A stretch of 64,000 bases of DNA from Dysgonomonas sp. 25 (GCF_010501075.1 NZ_QVMN01000003.1:262292-326291); one strand, 5' to 3'. Positions 41,796 to 52,265 are shown, counted from the stretch's first letter. Numbers and translations are program-made. Notes: generated by a model not told the origin, from the sequence alone.

Positions 41796-42494
41796 ATGAA
41801 AAAAAGTACATCTGTCGTTATACTTTTGCTCCTTATCCTCTCACTCCTTTCTTCTGCAAAGTTAAGTGCTCAGGATTATAAATACGAAATAGGAGGAATG
41901 GCCGGAACATCGTTCTATATGGGCGATGCCAACAAAGGCCAACTCTACAAAGATGCCAGTCTGGCTGGCGGGATTATATTCCGGTATAATCAGGACTTTC
42001 GCTGGAGTGTGAGAGGTAACCTGGCTGTCGGACATATTACAGGCGATACTAATAAATCGGGCGATGCTTTCCCCAATAATTCGCAGGTACGTTTTAGCCG
42101 TAACTTTTATGAATTGGGAGGGCAGGTCGAGTTTAATTTTTTTAATTTCAGTAATAAATACAATTATCTCGATACTAAGCCGCTTACGCCTTACGTTTTT
42201 GTCGGAATCGGCTGTACGTATGCATCGGGAGAAAAAACTTTTACCGGCGTAAATGTGCCTATAGGGATAGGGCTGAAATATAAACTCAGGGACAGGGTAA
42301 ATATCGGTTTCGAGTTTTCGCTCCGTAAATTATTTGGTGACGACTTCGATGTCACATCCAAAAACGGATTCAACCTGAACGATCCTTATCAGACAAACGA
42401 TAGCTGGATAAAGAATAAAGACTGGTATTCGCTTACGATGTTCAGTGTCACATGGGACTTTGGAGCACGATGTAAGCCTTGCTTGAACTATTAA
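41796..42494 (+). CDS. Outer-membrane beta-barrel protein (DUF6089-like)
   Basis: A 232-aa protein with a signal peptide (cleavage after KLSAQ) and alternating amphipathic strands ending in an aromatic C-terminus (SVTWDFGARCKPCLNY, a short tail after the last strand). The pattern YEIGGMAGTSFYMGDANKGQ is typical of DUF6089 proteins found just before uppS and bamA in Bacteroidetes. That position suggests an accessory role in outer-membrane biogenesis, but it is not known. It is 24 bases before uppS. Confidence 0.75.
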   Translation: MKKSTSVVILLLLILSLLSSAKLSAQDYKYEIGGMAGTSFYMGDANKGQLYKDASLAGGIIFRYNQDFRWSVRGNLAVGHITGDTNKSGDAFPNNSQVRFSRNFYELGGQVEFNFFNFSNKYNYLDTKPLTPYVFVGIGCTYASGEKTFTGVNVPIGIGLKYKLRDRVNIGFEFSLRKLFGDDFDVTSKNGFNLNDPYQTNDSWIKNKDWYSLTMFSVTWDFGARCKPCLNY

Positions 42495-42518
42495 TTAAAA
42501 AAACATATACGATAAGAA

Positions 42519-43283
42519 ATGTCTTATTTCGATCAAATAGATAAAAACAGGATACCTGAGCATATTGCCATCATTATGGATGGAAATGGGCGTTGGGCGA
42601 AACGGCAGGGGCTGGATCGCACCGAGGGGCATAAAGAGGGTTTGGCAGCTGTGAAAAGAACAATAGAAGCAGCTTCTAAACTGAATGCTTCGTATGTTAC
42701 GCTTTATACCTTCTCGCTCGAAAACTGGAAGCGTCCGAAAGAGGAAGTCGATGCCCTGATGATGCTTATGATAAAAGCTGTGGCGGACGAAACAGCTAAT
42801 ATGATCGAGAATAATGTTCAGCTGAAAGCTATCGGAAACCTCGATATGCTGCCTCCTAAAACGAGGGCTGCCCTCGACAAATGTATCGAAGATACCTCTG
42901 TCAGTACGGGACCTTCTATTATCTTGGCGCTTAGCTATTCCTCAAAATGGGAACTGGCGAATGCGGCGAAAGAAATAGCCGTTGAACTGAAAAATGGAAA
43001 AATAAAAGAAGAAGATATTAACGAGGACTTAATGGCCGCACATCTGACGACAAAGGCTTTCCCTGATCCGGACTTGTTAATCCGCACGGGAGGCGAATTG
43101 CGCATCAGCAACTTTCTCTTATGGCAGTTGGCTTATGCCGAATTTTACTTTACAGACGAGCTTTGGCCTGAATTTAACGGTGAATCGCTTTATAAGGCGA
43201 TAGTCGATTATCAGAATCGCGAACGCCGTTATGGAAAGACAAGCGAACAAATATCTACCGAAAGAAAACAAGAAATTAACTAA
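42519..43283 (+). CDS. uppS: Isoprenyl (undecaprenyl) diphosphate synthase
   Basis: A 254-aa cis-prenyltransferase. It has the catalytic-Asp motif IIMDGNGRWAKRQGL, the HKEGLAAVKR and TLYTFSLENWKRP regions, and the C-terminal DPDLLIRTGGELRISNFLLW and ELWPEF. It builds the C55 carrier lipid used for peptidoglycan and O-antigen at the inner face of the membrane. It is 5 bases before bamA, the standard order in the phylum, and about 8 kb before a sugar-1-phosphate transferase that uses the carrier. Confidence 0.96.
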   Translation: MSYFDQIDKNRIPEHIAIIMDGNGRWAKRQGLDRTEGHKEGLAAVKRTIEAASKLNASYVTLYTFSLENWKRPKEEVDALMMLMIKAVADETANMIENNVQLKAIGNLDMLPPKTRAALDKCIEDTSVSTGPSIILALSYSSKWELANAAKEIAVELKNGKIKEEDINEDLMAAHLTTKAFPDPDLLIRTGGELRISNFLLWQLAYAEFYFTDELWPEFNGESLYKAIVDYQNRERRYGKTSEQISTERKQEIN

Positions 43284-43288
43284 TTAGC

Positions 43289-45970
43289 ATGTTGAAAAAA
43301 AGGTTATTTATACTCTCTGTTATCCTGTGTTCTGCTATTATGAGCCTTGTGGCGCAAGTGACAGAAAATACCACAGCACCAGAAGTTGTTGCTACATCTA
43401 TAGCTATCAATACCGATACTGTCCCCTACGAAGTGCCTACCGTATCGTATAATTATCCTAAAAAATATACGATCGAGGATATTAAAGTTTCCGGGGTAAA
43501 GAATCCGATGTACGAGGATTATGTGCTTATCGGGGTATCGGAACTATCGGTGGGCGATGTGATAGAAATACCGGGTAATGAGATAACGAATGCCGTAAAG
43601 AAATACTGGAAAATAGGACTTTTCTCGGATGTCAGCATCGAGATAGCACGGGAAGACGGAAATAAAGCCTGGTTGGAAATAAAGCTGAAAGAACGTCCCC
43701 GCATCTCGGATATCCAAATCACAGGAGTGAAGAAAAGCGAACGCCAGGACATCGAAATGCAAAACAGTTTGGTGAAGAACCTGCAAATTACACCGAGCCA
43801 GATAGATAAAACACGCAACAGAATTAAGAAATACTTCAACGAAAAAGGCTTTAATAACGCCGAAGTTAAAGTTGTTACAGAAGATGACCTTTCGAAAGAG
43901 AATTATGTAATCCTCAAAATCGACGTCATCAAGAAGAACAGGACACATGTCAACAATATAACCATCGTGGGGAATGAAGAGGTAAAAGCTTCTACACTCG
44001 AAAAAGCGATGAAGAAGACGCGCCACAAACATAATCTGGGCGCTAAGATCCGTAACTTCCTGCGTTCGACTAAATATACACCGGAAGGATACGAAGAAGA
44101 TAAAATGAACCTGATAGAGAAATATAACGAACTGGGCTATCGTGACGCAATGATTCTGGCCGATACGGTTTTCTCTGCGGCAACCGAAGGGAAGCCGGAT
44201 AAGGTAAATGTTGAGCTAAGGGTGGAAGAAGGCCCTAAATACTATATCCGCGACATCAAATGGGTGGGTAATACCAAATATAATACAGCCCAATTGCAGC
44301 AGGTGCTGATGATGAAACCGGGGGATATATATAATCAAAAGAAACTGATGGAACGTCTCGTGGTAGATGATGATGCCGTATCATCATATTTCTACCAGAA
44401 TAACGGTTATCTTTTTGCCAAAATCGATCCGATAGAAGCCAATATCGTAAACGATTCCATCGACTTGGAAATGCGTGTCAGCGAAGGGCCTCAGGCTACA
44501 ATTCGTAAAGTATCTATTTCGGGTAACGACCGTTTGTACGAAGATGTTATCCGCCGCGAATTGCGTATTCGCCCGGGAGCGCTTTATAGCAAGGAGAATA
44601 TTGTCCGTTCACTTCGTGAGATCGCACAGATGGGACACTTCGATCCGGAGCAGTTGAGCAACCCGCAAATCAATCCGGACATTGAGTCGGGGACAGTAGA
44701 TATTGGCCTGCCATTGGTGTCGAAAGCCAATGACCAGATTGAGTTTTCTGCCGGATGGGGAAATACAGGTTTGATTGGTAAGTTGAGTCTTAAATTCTCA
44801 AACTTCTCTATCAAGAATCTCTTATATCCAAGTACCTATAAAGGGATAATCCCTCAGGGAGACGGTCAGACATTGACGCTGAGCGCGCAAACGAATGCCC
44901 GTTACTACCAGTCCTATTCAATATCTTTCTTCGATCCTTGGTTTGGAGGAAAAAGACCTAATTCACTTTCGGTAGGACTTTACTATTCGAAACAAACAGA
45001 CATCAATAGTAACTATCTCTCTAATGCCTATGGCGGATATGGTTACAACTACGGATACAATTATGGTTATGGCAGCAATTACGGAGACTATTCTATCGCA
45101 CTCGACCCTAACAAGTCGATACAGATGTTCGGAGCATCTATCGGGTACGGAAAACGTCTGACCTGGCCGGATGACTATTTCACTTTCCAGGCCGAATTGT
45201 CTTACCAGATGTATAAGATGAGAGACTGGGCTTACTTTGTCGTGCGCAACGGTACAAGTAGTGATTTGAGCATGAACCTGACACTCAGACGTTCGTCGAT
45301 TGACAACCCGATGTTTACACGCCGTGGTTCCGACTTCTCGCTGAGTTTGCAGTTTACGCCACCGTTCTCGGCATGGGACGGAAAAGACTATAAGTCGATG
45401 CAACGTGACAAACAAGGTTACGAATCAGGCAAAAAATATCGTTGGGTAGAATACCATAAATGGAAATTCAAAGCCCGTACATTTACGCCATTACTCCAGA
45501 TAACCAAAACACCGGTATTGATGACGCGCGTGGAATATGGTATCCTCGGCTATTACAATAAGCACAAGAGATCACCGTTCGGAACATTCTATGTCGGAGG
45601 AGATGGTATGTCAGGATATTCGAGTACGTACGCTACCGAAACAATTGGTCTCCGCGGTTACGAAAACGGTTCGTTGGCCAGCGAAGCCAGTGCCTACACC
45701 CGTTTATCTATGGAATTGCGCTATCCTATAATCCTCGAACCGTCGTCTACTATTTATGCGTTGGGCTTTGTTGAAGCCGGTAATGCATGGTCTGACCTGG
45801 GCGATATCAATCCATTCGAATTGAAACGTTCTGCCGGAGTCGGTGTTCGTATCATCTTGCCGATGATTGGTCTGATGGGTATCGACTGGGCTTACGGGTT
45901 CGATAAAGTTAACGGTAGCCGAAGCGATAGTGGAAGCCAGATTCACTTTATTCTGGGACAAGAATTCTAA
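43289..45970 (+). CDS. bamA: Outer-membrane protein assembly factor BamA
   Basis: An 893-aa Omp85 protein: signal peptide, five POTRA domains (about residues 55-480) and a C-terminal 16-strand barrel ending in GSQIHFILGQEF with a terminal Phe. The barrel has the conserved IGLRGY motif (VRGF/Y-type, in YATETIGLRGYENG). It inserts beta-barrel proteins in the outer membrane. An odd Gly/Tyr-rich loop lies at about residues 580-601 (GGYGYNYGYNYGYGSNYG), between barrel strands and probably on the surface. uppS lies 5 bases upstream and two OmpH/Skp genes follow. Confidence 0.96.
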   Translation: MLKKRLFILSVILCSAIMSLVAQVTENTTAPEVVATSIAINTDTVPYEVPTVSYNYPKKYTIEDIKVSGVKNPMYEDYVLIGVSELSVGDVIEIPGNEITNAVKKYWKIGLFSDVSIEIAREDGNKAWLEIKLKERPRISDIQITGVKKSERQDIEMQNSLVKNLQITPSQIDKTRNRIKKYFNEKGFNNAEVKVVTEDDLSKENYVILKIDVIKKNRTHVNNITIVGNEEVKASTLEKAMKKTRHKHNLGAKIRNFLRSTKYTPEGYEEDKMNLIEKYNELGYRDAMILADTVFSAATEGKPDKVNVELRVEEGPKYYIRDIKWVGNTKYNTAQLQQVLMMKPGDIYNQKKLMERLVVDDDAVSSYFYQNNGYLFAKIDPIEANIVNDSIDLEMRVSEGPQATIRKVSISGNDRLYEDVIRRELRIRPGALYSKENIVRSLREIAQMGHFDPEQLSNPQINPDIESGTVDIGLPLVSKANDQIEFSAGWGNTGLIGKLSLKFSNFSIKNLLYPSTYKGIIPQGDGQTLTLSAQTNARYYQSYSISFFDPWFGGKRPNSLSVGLYYSKQTDINSNYLSNAYGGYGYNYGYNYGYGSNYGDYSIALDPNKSIQMFGASIGYGKRLTWPDDYFTFQAELSYQMYKMRDWAYFVVRNGTSSDLSMNLTLRRSSIDNPMFTRRGSDFSLSLQFTPPFSAWDGKDYKSMQRDKQGYESGKKYRWVEYHKWKFKARTFTPLLQITKTPVLMTRVEYGILGYYNKHKRSPFGTFYVGGDGMSGYSSTYATETIGLRGYENGSLASEASAYTRLSMELRYPIILEPSSTIYALGFVEAGNAWSDLGDINPFELKRSAGVGVRIILPMIGLMGIDWAYGFDKVNGSRSDSGSQIHFILGQEF

Positions 45971-46067
45971 AAACCGGAACCGGTTATTAACATAATTTAC
46001 CAAAAACGGAGTAAACTAATTTGATAAACCGTCGTCTTACTATAAAGAAACATAAAATAAATTGCTT

Positions 46068-46583
46068 ATGAAAAGGTTAATTGTAGCCATGATCCTATTT
46101 GCAGGTATTGCTTGCGGATCATATGCGCAGAAATATGCGCTCGTCGATATGGAATACATTTTGGATAATGTAAGTAGTTACGAAACGGCTAACGAACAAT
46201 TGGATGTCATATCTAAGAAATGGCAGAGCGAAGTGGATAAGGTGCAGCAGGAAGCCCAGAATATGTATAAATCTTATCAGTCGGACTTAGCATTTTTGTC
46301 TCCCGACCAAAAGACAAAAAGAGAAACCGAAATAGTAGAGAAAGAGAAAGAGTTACAGGAACTGAAACGCAAGTATTTCGGGCCGGAAGGTGAATTGTTC
46401 AAGAAAAGAGAGGCACTCATTAAGCCTATACAAGACGAGATATACGAAGCCATTAAAGAAATATCCGAAGCTAAAGGTTATTCTGTCGTAGTAGACAGAG
46501 CTTCAGCAACAAGTATTATATTTGCTTCGCCCAAGATAGATATAAGCAATGAAGTCCTTGCTAAGCTTGGATATACAAAATAA
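46068..46583 (+). CDS. OmpH/Skp-family periplasmic chaperone, first copy
   Basis: A 171-aa protein with a signal peptide (MKRLIVAMILFAGIACGSYA) and a KYALVDMEYILDN start of the mature part, then a long charged helical arm (46-120) and a C-terminal IDISNEVLAKLGY. This is the Skp/OmpH layout: a trimer that holds unfolded outer-membrane proteins for BamA. I start at the ATG at 46068; a TTG 6 bases upstream is less likely. It is 97 bases after bamA and 57 before its paralogue. Confidence 0.88.
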   Translation: MKRLIVAMILFAGIACGSYAQKYALVDMEYILDNVSSYETANEQLDVISKKWQSEVDKVQQEAQNMYKSYQSDLAFLSPDQKTKRETEIVEKEKELQELKRKYFGPEGELFKKREALIKPIQDEIYEAIKEISEAKGYSVVVDRASATSIIFASPKIDISNEVLAKLGYTK

Positions 46584-46640
46584 TGTACTATATTTGTCGA
46601 AGAAATTGAAATAACTGACATATAAATTAAACTTATAATT

Positions 46641-47144
46641 ATGTTGAAAAAACTACTATTAGTATTGCTGATATTCGCTCCGGTAGCAATGTTTGCGCAA
46701 GATAAAATTGCATATCTGAATGCTCAGGAAATATTTGCTCAAATGCCTGAGATGCTTGAAGCAAGAAATAAACTGGCTGAAAAAGAAAAGGAAATTCAGA
46801 CACGTGCACAGGCTATCGAGAATGAGTATATGCAAAAGGTGGAAGAGTTTAGTAAAACGCCAACTGATGAACTTAAAGATCAGGCTATTATTCTTGATCG
46901 TCAAAAGCAATTAGACCAATTGCAGGAAAGATATCAAAGCTATGTGCAAACAAGTCAGGCTGCTTACGAAAAAGAAAGAGAAGCCATTGTAACTCCGATT
47001 CAAGAAAAATTGGTGAAAGCTATTCAGGCAGTTGGGGAAGAAAACGGATATACTTATATCCTCGACCGTGCTGCAATGCTCTACGTTGGACCGAATGCAG
47101 TAGATGCAAGTGCCAAAGTGAAAGCTAAATTAGGTATCAACTAA
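46641..47144 (+). CDS. OmpH/Skp-family periplasmic chaperone, second copy
   Basis: A 167-aa protein, paralogue of the gene before it: signal peptide (MLKKLLLVLLIFAPVAMFAQ), DKIAYLNAQEIFAQMPE, a helical arm rich in Glu/Gln/Lys and a C-terminal YTYILDRAAMLYVG followed by AKVKAKLGIN. It probably acts with BamA as a holding chaperone. Tandem skp genes behind bamA are common in Bacteroidetes. A strong terminator follows. Confidence 0.88.
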   Translation: MLKKLLLVLLIFAPVAMFAQDKIAYLNAQEIFAQMPEMLEARNKLAEKEKEIQTRAQAIENEYMQKVEEFSKTPTDELKDQAIILDRQKQLDQLQERYQSYVQTSQAAYEKEREAIVTPIQEKLVKAIQAVGEENGYTYILDRAAMLYVGPNAVDASAKVKAKLGIN

Positions 47145-47167
47145 GAAAACCTATTCTAAGATATATT

Positions 47168-47194
47168 AAAAGGAAACCAAAACGGTTTCCTTTT
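47168..47194 (+). terminator. Terminator of the bamA-skp block
   Basis: AAAAGGAAACC pairs perfectly with GGTTTCCTTTT around a 5-base loop, running into a T-tract. Confidence 0.85.
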
Positions 47195-47228
47195 TTCTGT
47201 TTCGCCCCCATCATATAGAAAAAAGCTA

Positions 47229-47236
47229 TATCTTTG
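47229..47236 (+). promoter_or_regulatory. -7 element upstream of fhs
   Basis: TATCTTTG is an exact TAnnTTTG box followed by CC, 42 bases before the fhs ATG; the -33 box is not clear. Confidence 0.5.
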
Positions 47237-47278
47237 CCTATCGAAAAATACGACTAAAAAGAGTTATAAACAACGACA

Positions 47279-48946
47279 ATGAAAACCGACATCGAAATAG
47301 CCAGAAGCGTAGCCCTGAAAGACATTACAGACATAGCTGCGCAAATAAACATCGCGAGTGAAGACTTGTACCGTTATGGTAATCACATAGCCAAAGTACC
47401 TCAAGGAAAGATAAATGAAACCAAGATAAAAGAAAGCAACCTTATCTTGGTTACCGCTATTACTCCCACAAAAGCCGGAGTGGGTAAAACGACCATGTCG
47501 ATAGGCTTGGCGCTCGGGCTGAATAAGATTGGGAAGAAAGCTATTGTCGCTCTGCGCGAACCTTCGCTCGGACCATGTTTCGGGATGAAAGGCGGAGCTG
47601 CCGGAGGCGGTTATGCACAAGTCTTGCCGATGGAAGATATCAATCTCCATTTCACGGGAGACTTTCATGCTATTACCTCTGCGCACAATATGATAACCGC
47701 TTTGCTCGATAATTATCAATATCAGAACAGGTCGACCGACAAAGTATTGAAAGAGGTTGTTTGGAAACGTGTGCTCGATGTCAACGACCGCAGCCTGCGC
47801 TACATTGTAACCGGATTGAACGGTACAGTAAACGGCATCCCGTCGGAATCGGGTTTCGAGATTACTCCCGCATCCGAGATTATGGCTATACTTTGTCTGG
47901 CGAAAGACATAGATGACCTGAAAAAACGAATAGAGAAGATTATATTAGGATATACCATTGCCGGAGAGCCTTTTACCGTTAAGGATTTAGGCGTAGCCGG
48001 TGCTATTACTGTATTATTGAAAGATGCGATCAATCCGAACTTAGTGCAGACAACTGAGTATACGCCGGCATTTGTTCATGGAGGGCCTTTCGCTAACATT
48101 GCACATGGATGTAACTCTATAATAGCCACTAAGATGGCGATGTCTTATGCCGATTATGTCGTGACCGAAGCCGGATTCGGCGCAGACTTAGGAGCGGAAA
48201 AATTCTTCAATATCAAATGCCGGAAGGCGGGTATCGCTCCTAAGGTAACCGTGATTGTGGTCACTACGCAAGCGCTTAAAATGCATGGTGGCGTGCCGGT
48301 AGAGGATATTAAGAAAGAGAACATAGAAGGCCTGAAAAAAGGCTTCGAGAACTTGGATAAGCATATCGAGAATATGAAATCGTTCGGACAAAATGTAGTT
48401 GTCGTTCTCAACCACTTTGCAAACGATTCGGCGGAAGAAGTGAAACTGATTCGGCAGCATTGCGAGGTCAGCAACGTTCGTTTTGCAACAAATGAAGCCT
48501 TTGTCAAGGGTGGAGAAGGAGCTGTCGACTTTGCCCGTGTGGTCGTGGAAGCCATCGAGCAATCGCCTTCCGAACCTTTAAGATATACCTATGCCGATCA
48601 GGATACGATTAAGCAGAAGATAGAGAAAGTGGCTAAACAGATATACGGAGCAGCATCAGTCAAGCTGTCTGATAAGGCTAAGAAGAAACTAAGCCAAATT
48701 GCTAAGCTCGGACTGAACCACTATCCTGTATGTATTGCCAAGACGCAGTACTCGTTTTCCGACGATGCCTCTTCGTATGGGGTAGCTAAGGATTTTGACT
48801 TCACGGTGAATGATATTGTCATCAATAACGGTGCGGAATTTATCGTGGCAATAGCCGGAAGCATTATGCGTATGCCGGGCTTACCTAAAGCCCCTCAGGC
48901 AAACTATATCGACATAGTAGACGGGCTGATCGAAGGTTTGAGCTAA
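47279..48946 (+). CDS. fhs: Formate-tetrahydrofolate ligase
   Basis: A 555-aa enzyme that joins formate and tetrahydrofolate with ATP to give 10-formyl-THF for purine and Met-tRNA formylation. It has the nucleotide-binding [56 protein letters not shown], and the C-terminal PGLPKAPQA. Length is normal. It has its own -7 box and is followed after 17 bases by the DUF1460 gene, though the two functions are not obviously linked. Confidence 0.97.
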   Translation: MKTDIEIARSVALKDITDIAAQINIASEDLYRYGNHIAKVPQGKINETKIKESNLILVTAITPTKAGVGKTTMSIGLALGLNKIGKKAIVALREPSLGPCFGMKGGAAGGGYAQVLPMEDINLHFTGDFHAITSAHNMITALLDNYQYQNRSTDKVLKEVVWKRVLDVNDRSLRYIVTGLNGTVNGIPSESGFEITPASEIMAILCLAKDIDDLKKRIEKIILGYTIAGEPFTVKDLGVAGAITVLLKDAINPNLVQTTEYTPAFVHGGPFANIAHGCNSIIATKMAMSYADYVVTEAGFGADLGAEKFFNIKCRKAGIAPKVTVIVVTTQALKMHGGVPVEDIKKENIEGLKKGFENLDKHIENMKSFGQNVVVVLNHFANDSAEEVKLIRQHCEVSNVRFATNEAFVKGGEGAVDFARVVVEAIEQSPSEPLRYTYADQDTIKQKIEKVAKQIYGAASVKLSDKAKKKLSQIAKLGLNHYPVCIAKTQYSFSDDASSYGVAKDFDFTVNDIVINNGAEFIVAIAGSIMRMPGLPKAPQANYIDIVDGLIEGLS

Positions 48947-48963
48947 TCATTGCATTTGGGAAG

Positions 48964-49830
48964 ATGAAAACGATTGTATCTCTTATTACTATCCTTGTCT
49001 TTTTAGCCGCTTTGCCGCTAAGGGCCTCGGATATTGAGGTAGTAGGGGAGACAAAGCAGGTTTTCGCAGAGTATATAAAGAGCGTATCGCCTCAACGGGA
49101 CAAGCCGGTCAATGAATTGCTTATTAAGACGGCAAAGTTTTTTGTTGGCAAGCCTTATATCGCTTCGGCTTTGGATAAGAGTCCCGAGGAGAAATTGGTT
49201 GTCGACCTGACAGGTTTCGATTGTACCACATTCGTCGAGAATTGTATAGCCCTGTCGCTTGCGCTTAAATCAGATGCTCCAGATGATGACTTATTCGACG
49301 TATATTGTTCCTACCTTCGGAAAATCCGCTACAGAAACGGAGTCATAGATGGTTATCCTTCGCGCCTGCACTACATGACGGACTGGGCTTATGATAATGA
49401 GGCGAAAGGGCTATTGGAGAATATAACCCCAACTCTGGGAGGTGCGACTGTCGATAAGACGATTGATTTCATGTCTACCCATCCCCAATCTTATAAACAT
49501 CTATCCGCTGATAGAGCCAATCTGGAAAAAATCGCCGAAATAGAAAAAAATATTAAAACCCGGAATAATTATACAATAATTCTAAAAAAGGACCTTCCCG
49601 ATGTTAATAGTGCAATAAATAGCGGGGATATTCTTATATTTGCTACTGCAATTGAAGGACTGGATTATTCGCATGTGGGAATTGCATATAAAAAAGCCAA
49701 TACCGTGCATTTCATACATGCGTCGACCAAATCTATGAAGGTGAAAATAGAAGAGCAGCCGTTACAGAATTATTGCCTGAAATCTAAACACTGCACAGGA
49801 GTTACTGTGCTTCGCCTTCAGCAAATGTGA
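48964..49830 (+). CDS. DUF1460 amidase-like lipoprotein/periplasmic protein
   Basis: A 288-aa protein with a signal peptide (ends at about RASD) and the DUF1460 fold, an NlpC/P60-like cysteine amidase: GFDCTTFVENCIALSLAL holds the catalytic Cys and YSHVGIAYKKANTVHFIHAS the His. Family members cleave N-acetylmuramoyl-L-alanine bonds in peptidoglycan fragments. It is 10 bases before the CPBP gene and in the same transcript. Confidence 0.85.
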   Translation: MKTIVSLITILVFLAALPLRASDIEVVGETKQVFAEYIKSVSPQRDKPVNELLIKTAKFFVGKPYIASALDKSPEEKLVVDLTGFDCTTFVENCIALSLALKSDAPDDDLFDVYCSYLRKIRYRNGVIDGYPSRLHYMTDWAYDNEAKGLLENITPTLGGATVDKTIDFMSTHPQSYKHLSADRANLEKIAEIEKNIKTRNNYTIILKKDLPDVNSAINSGDILIFATAIEGLDYSHVGIAYKKANTVHFIHASTKSMKVKIEEQPLQNYCLKSKHCTGVTVLRLQQM

Positions 49831-49840
49831 TACTGTTATT

Positions 49841-50728
49841 ATGACCTATTTGAAGACATTTAGAAGTATGGGCAACTGGTCCCAATTGTTCTTCTTATGC
49901 TTTTTTGCATTCGGAGGATTCATATTGGGTATTTTCCTGAGCCTTATTCTCGGAGCAGTTATGCAAGAGGATATTACTAATCCTGCCTCTTACAGCCTGT
50001 CTTTCATGCGGATATCGCAAATCGTTTCGCTTGTTTGCTGGCTTCTTGTATCGGCCTTCTTGTTTTTGGCCCTTTTCAAAGAAGCTCCCCGATCTTATCT
50101 CAAGACGGACACGAAGGTCTCCTGGCTGTATATCCCCTTGGTAATCCTGTTGGTAGTAGCTGTCCAGCCTCTTGTCGAGTTGTCCGGCTATTTGAACGAA
50201 CAGATATCTTTTCCTCAACCATTAGAGAATTACTTTCAGCACCAAAAAGAAATAAGTGAAGCATTCCTCAATCGCTTTGTCGCTGATACATCCATAATAG
50301 GCATCATCCTCAATATTTTCGTCATTGCTGTGACGGCGGCAGTCGTCGAAGAAATCTTTTTTCGGGGCTGCATGCAACAAATCTTCGTTAAGATTGTTAA
50401 GAATAAACACGTGGGGGTATGGATTACGGCGATTATTTTTAGTGCCATCCATATGGAATTTTATGCCTTTATCCCTCGTGTGTTATTAGGAGCGATGCTC
50501 GGATATATATACCTCTGGTCGGGAAGTTTGTGGATGCCTATGCTGGCGCATTTCCTAAACAACCTCGGAGCACTCATCATGTATGGTACGCCCGAATATG
50601 AGGAGTTGATATCTTATAACCCAGAGTCGAATGTTATATACATTGTTGCGAGCATTGTCCTGACTGTTGTTATAGGGTATCTTTTTGTAAGGCTGAACAA
50701 GCGGAAGATACCAGAAAATAAAGACTGA
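49841..50728 (+). CDS. CPBP-family intramembrane metalloprotease
   Basis: A 295-aa membrane protein with about eight hydrophobic helices. The Abi/CPBP motifs are present: EEIFFRGCMQQ (EExxxR), IFSAIHMEF (FxxxH) and MPMLAHFLNNLG (HxxxN). The family includes CAAX-type proteases and bacteriocin self-immunity proteins; the substrate is unknown here. It lies 9 bases before the sugar transferase gene, so an envelope role is possible. Confidence 0.88.
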   Translation: MTYLKTFRSMGNWSQLFFLCFFAFGGFILGIFLSLILGAVMQEDITNPASYSLSFMRISQIVSLVCWLLVSAFLFLALFKEAPRSYLKTDTKVSWLYIPLVILLVVAVQPLVELSGYLNEQISFPQPLENYFQHQKEISEAFLNRFVADTSIIGIILNIFVIAVTAAVVEEIFFRGCMQQIFVKIVKNKHVGVWITAIIFSAIHMEFYAFIPRVLLGAMLGYIYLWSGSLWMPMLAHFLNNLGALIMYGTPEYEELISYNPESNVIYIVASIVLTVVIGYLFVRLNKRKIPENKD

Positions 50729-50737
50729 TACAGAGAT

Positions 50738-52150
50738 ATGAGTAACGAAGAAAGAAGAGAAGGATACGGATATATGATTAACTGGATTATTCGAGCATTC
50801 GATTTAATCCTGCTTAATGCATTATTCCTGTCGTTTGTCTATTTTCTGTTCCGCGAGAACTATATCTTGTACCCCTCGGCACAGAATCAGATAATCCTTG
50901 TTTTGGTTATCAACTTCTCCTATTTCATTACCTCTTCGCTTGTCCAGACAAACATCTCGGAGAATGTTGTCTATTTCGACAAGGTTGTACAGAATTCGAC
51001 TCACTTTATTGTTGTCTATATTATTCTGCTCACATTGGGCATCGTTCTTTGCCGTGTATTCCATCTGACCTTGTCCATCTGGATAATGGGAAGCATATTG
51101 AATGGAACCATTTTCGTCTTGTGGCGCATTCTGCTCCGTTTGGCATTGAAGAAATACAGGGCGAGAGGCAAAAACTTCAAAGTCGTGGTGATAGTGGGAG
51201 GAACTCCTGCCGGCGCCAGTGTCTACGAACAATTGACGGGCAGCGACTACGGCTATAAAATTCTGGGCTACTTCGATGACGACCCGATGACGCAGAATGT
51301 CTTCCCTACCAAATATCTGGGGAGGACTTCCGACTTCGAAAGAGTTGTGCAATCCGAGCACATAGATGAGATATATTGCTGTTTGGTCGGAGACCGCGAA
51401 AAGCAGGTAAATGCGCTCATTACCTATGCCGAGAAGCATATGATCCGCTTCTTTCTTGTACCCGAATATTTCAAATATATTCGCCGTAGGATGACGATGC
51501 GTTTCCTGAACAATATCCCGTTGATGTCTTTGAGGAACGAACCCCTCCAGTATTCGGCAAACCGGATTTGGAAAAGGAGTTTTGATATTGTTTTCTCACT
51601 GATCATTCTGTTGACCATATTTCCGCTGATGTATATCATCTGTGGATCATTGATAAAATTATCCTCAAAAGGTCCTGTATTTTTCAAGCAGAAGCGAACA
51701 GGCATACAGGGGCATGAATTCTATTGCTACAAATTCCGCTCGATGCGGCCGAATAATGATGCTAATTTAAAGAGCGCTACTAAAGACGATCCCCGCCTCA
51801 CATGGATAGGGAAGTTTATGCGTGCAACCAGTATCGACGAGTTCCCTCAGTTTATCAATGTCCTGAAAGGGGATATGTCTATTGTCGGGCCGCGCCCGCA
51901 TATGTTGAAGCATACCGAGCTTTATTCCGAGCTTATCGGTAAGTTCATGGTTCGCCACCTCGTCAAACCGGGCATTACAGGCTGGGCACAGGTGAGCGGT
52001 TGCCGTGGCGAGATAAAATCGGTGGAAGATATGGAAAAACGTGTACAAAGAGACGTTTGGTATATCGAAAACTGGTCTATGTTTCTGGATATTAAAATTA
52101 TCTTCCTCACAGCTGTCAATATTTTCAAGGGCGAAGAAAATGCGTATTAA
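50738..52150 (+). CDS. Undecaprenyl-phosphate sugar phosphotransferase (WcaJ/WbaP type)
   Basis: A 470-aa polyprenyl glycosylphosphotransferase: four N-terminal transmembrane helices, a Rossmann-like CoA-binding-type domain (VVVIVGGTPAGASVYEQL), then a re-entrant helix and the catalytic sugar-transferase domain (KRSFDIVFSLIILLTIFPLM, PVFFKQKRTGI, YKFRSMRPN, SIVGPRPHM, KPGITGWAQVSG). It attaches the first sugar-1-phosphate to C55-P to begin a surface polysaccharide. It is the last gene of the fhs-DUF1460-CPBP run. The sugar cannot be told from sequence. Confidence 0.92.
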   Translation: MSNEERREGYGYMINWIIRAFDLILLNALFLSFVYFLFRENYILYPSAQNQIILVLVINFSYFITSSLVQTNISENVVYFDKVVQNSTHFIVVYIILLTLGIVLCRVFHLTLSIWIMGSILNGTIFVLWRILLRLALKKYRARGKNFKVVVIVGGTPAGASVYEQLTGSDYGYKILGYFDDDPMTQNVFPTKYLGRTSDFERVVQSEHIDEIYCCLVGDREKQVNALITYAEKHMIRFFLVPEYFKYIRRRMTMRFLNNIPLMSLRNEPLQYSANRIWKRSFDIVFSLIILLTIFPLMYIICGSLIKLSSKGPVFFKQKRTGIQGHEFYCYKFRSMRPNNDANLKSATKDDPRLTWIGKFMRATSIDEFPQFINVLKGDMSIVGPRPHMLKHTELYSELIGKFMVRHLVKPGITGWAQVSGCRGEIKSVEDMEKRVQRDVWYIENWSMFLDIKIIFLTAVNIFKGEENAY

Positions 52151-52265
52151 ATTATTTTTGTTTTTTTTCGCATAAATATTTTTTTTACGCTTCCATCGTT
52201 CATCCAACCGCTTCTTTATACATAGATAAAAAACTTTTTACTTCTTTACTATCTCTGCCCTATTA

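Noticed and set aside
49841-50728. CPBP protein as the immunity gene of a bacteriocin system
   Set aside because: It sits in a core envelope operon with a DUF1460 protein and a sugar transferase and has no peptide gene nearby.
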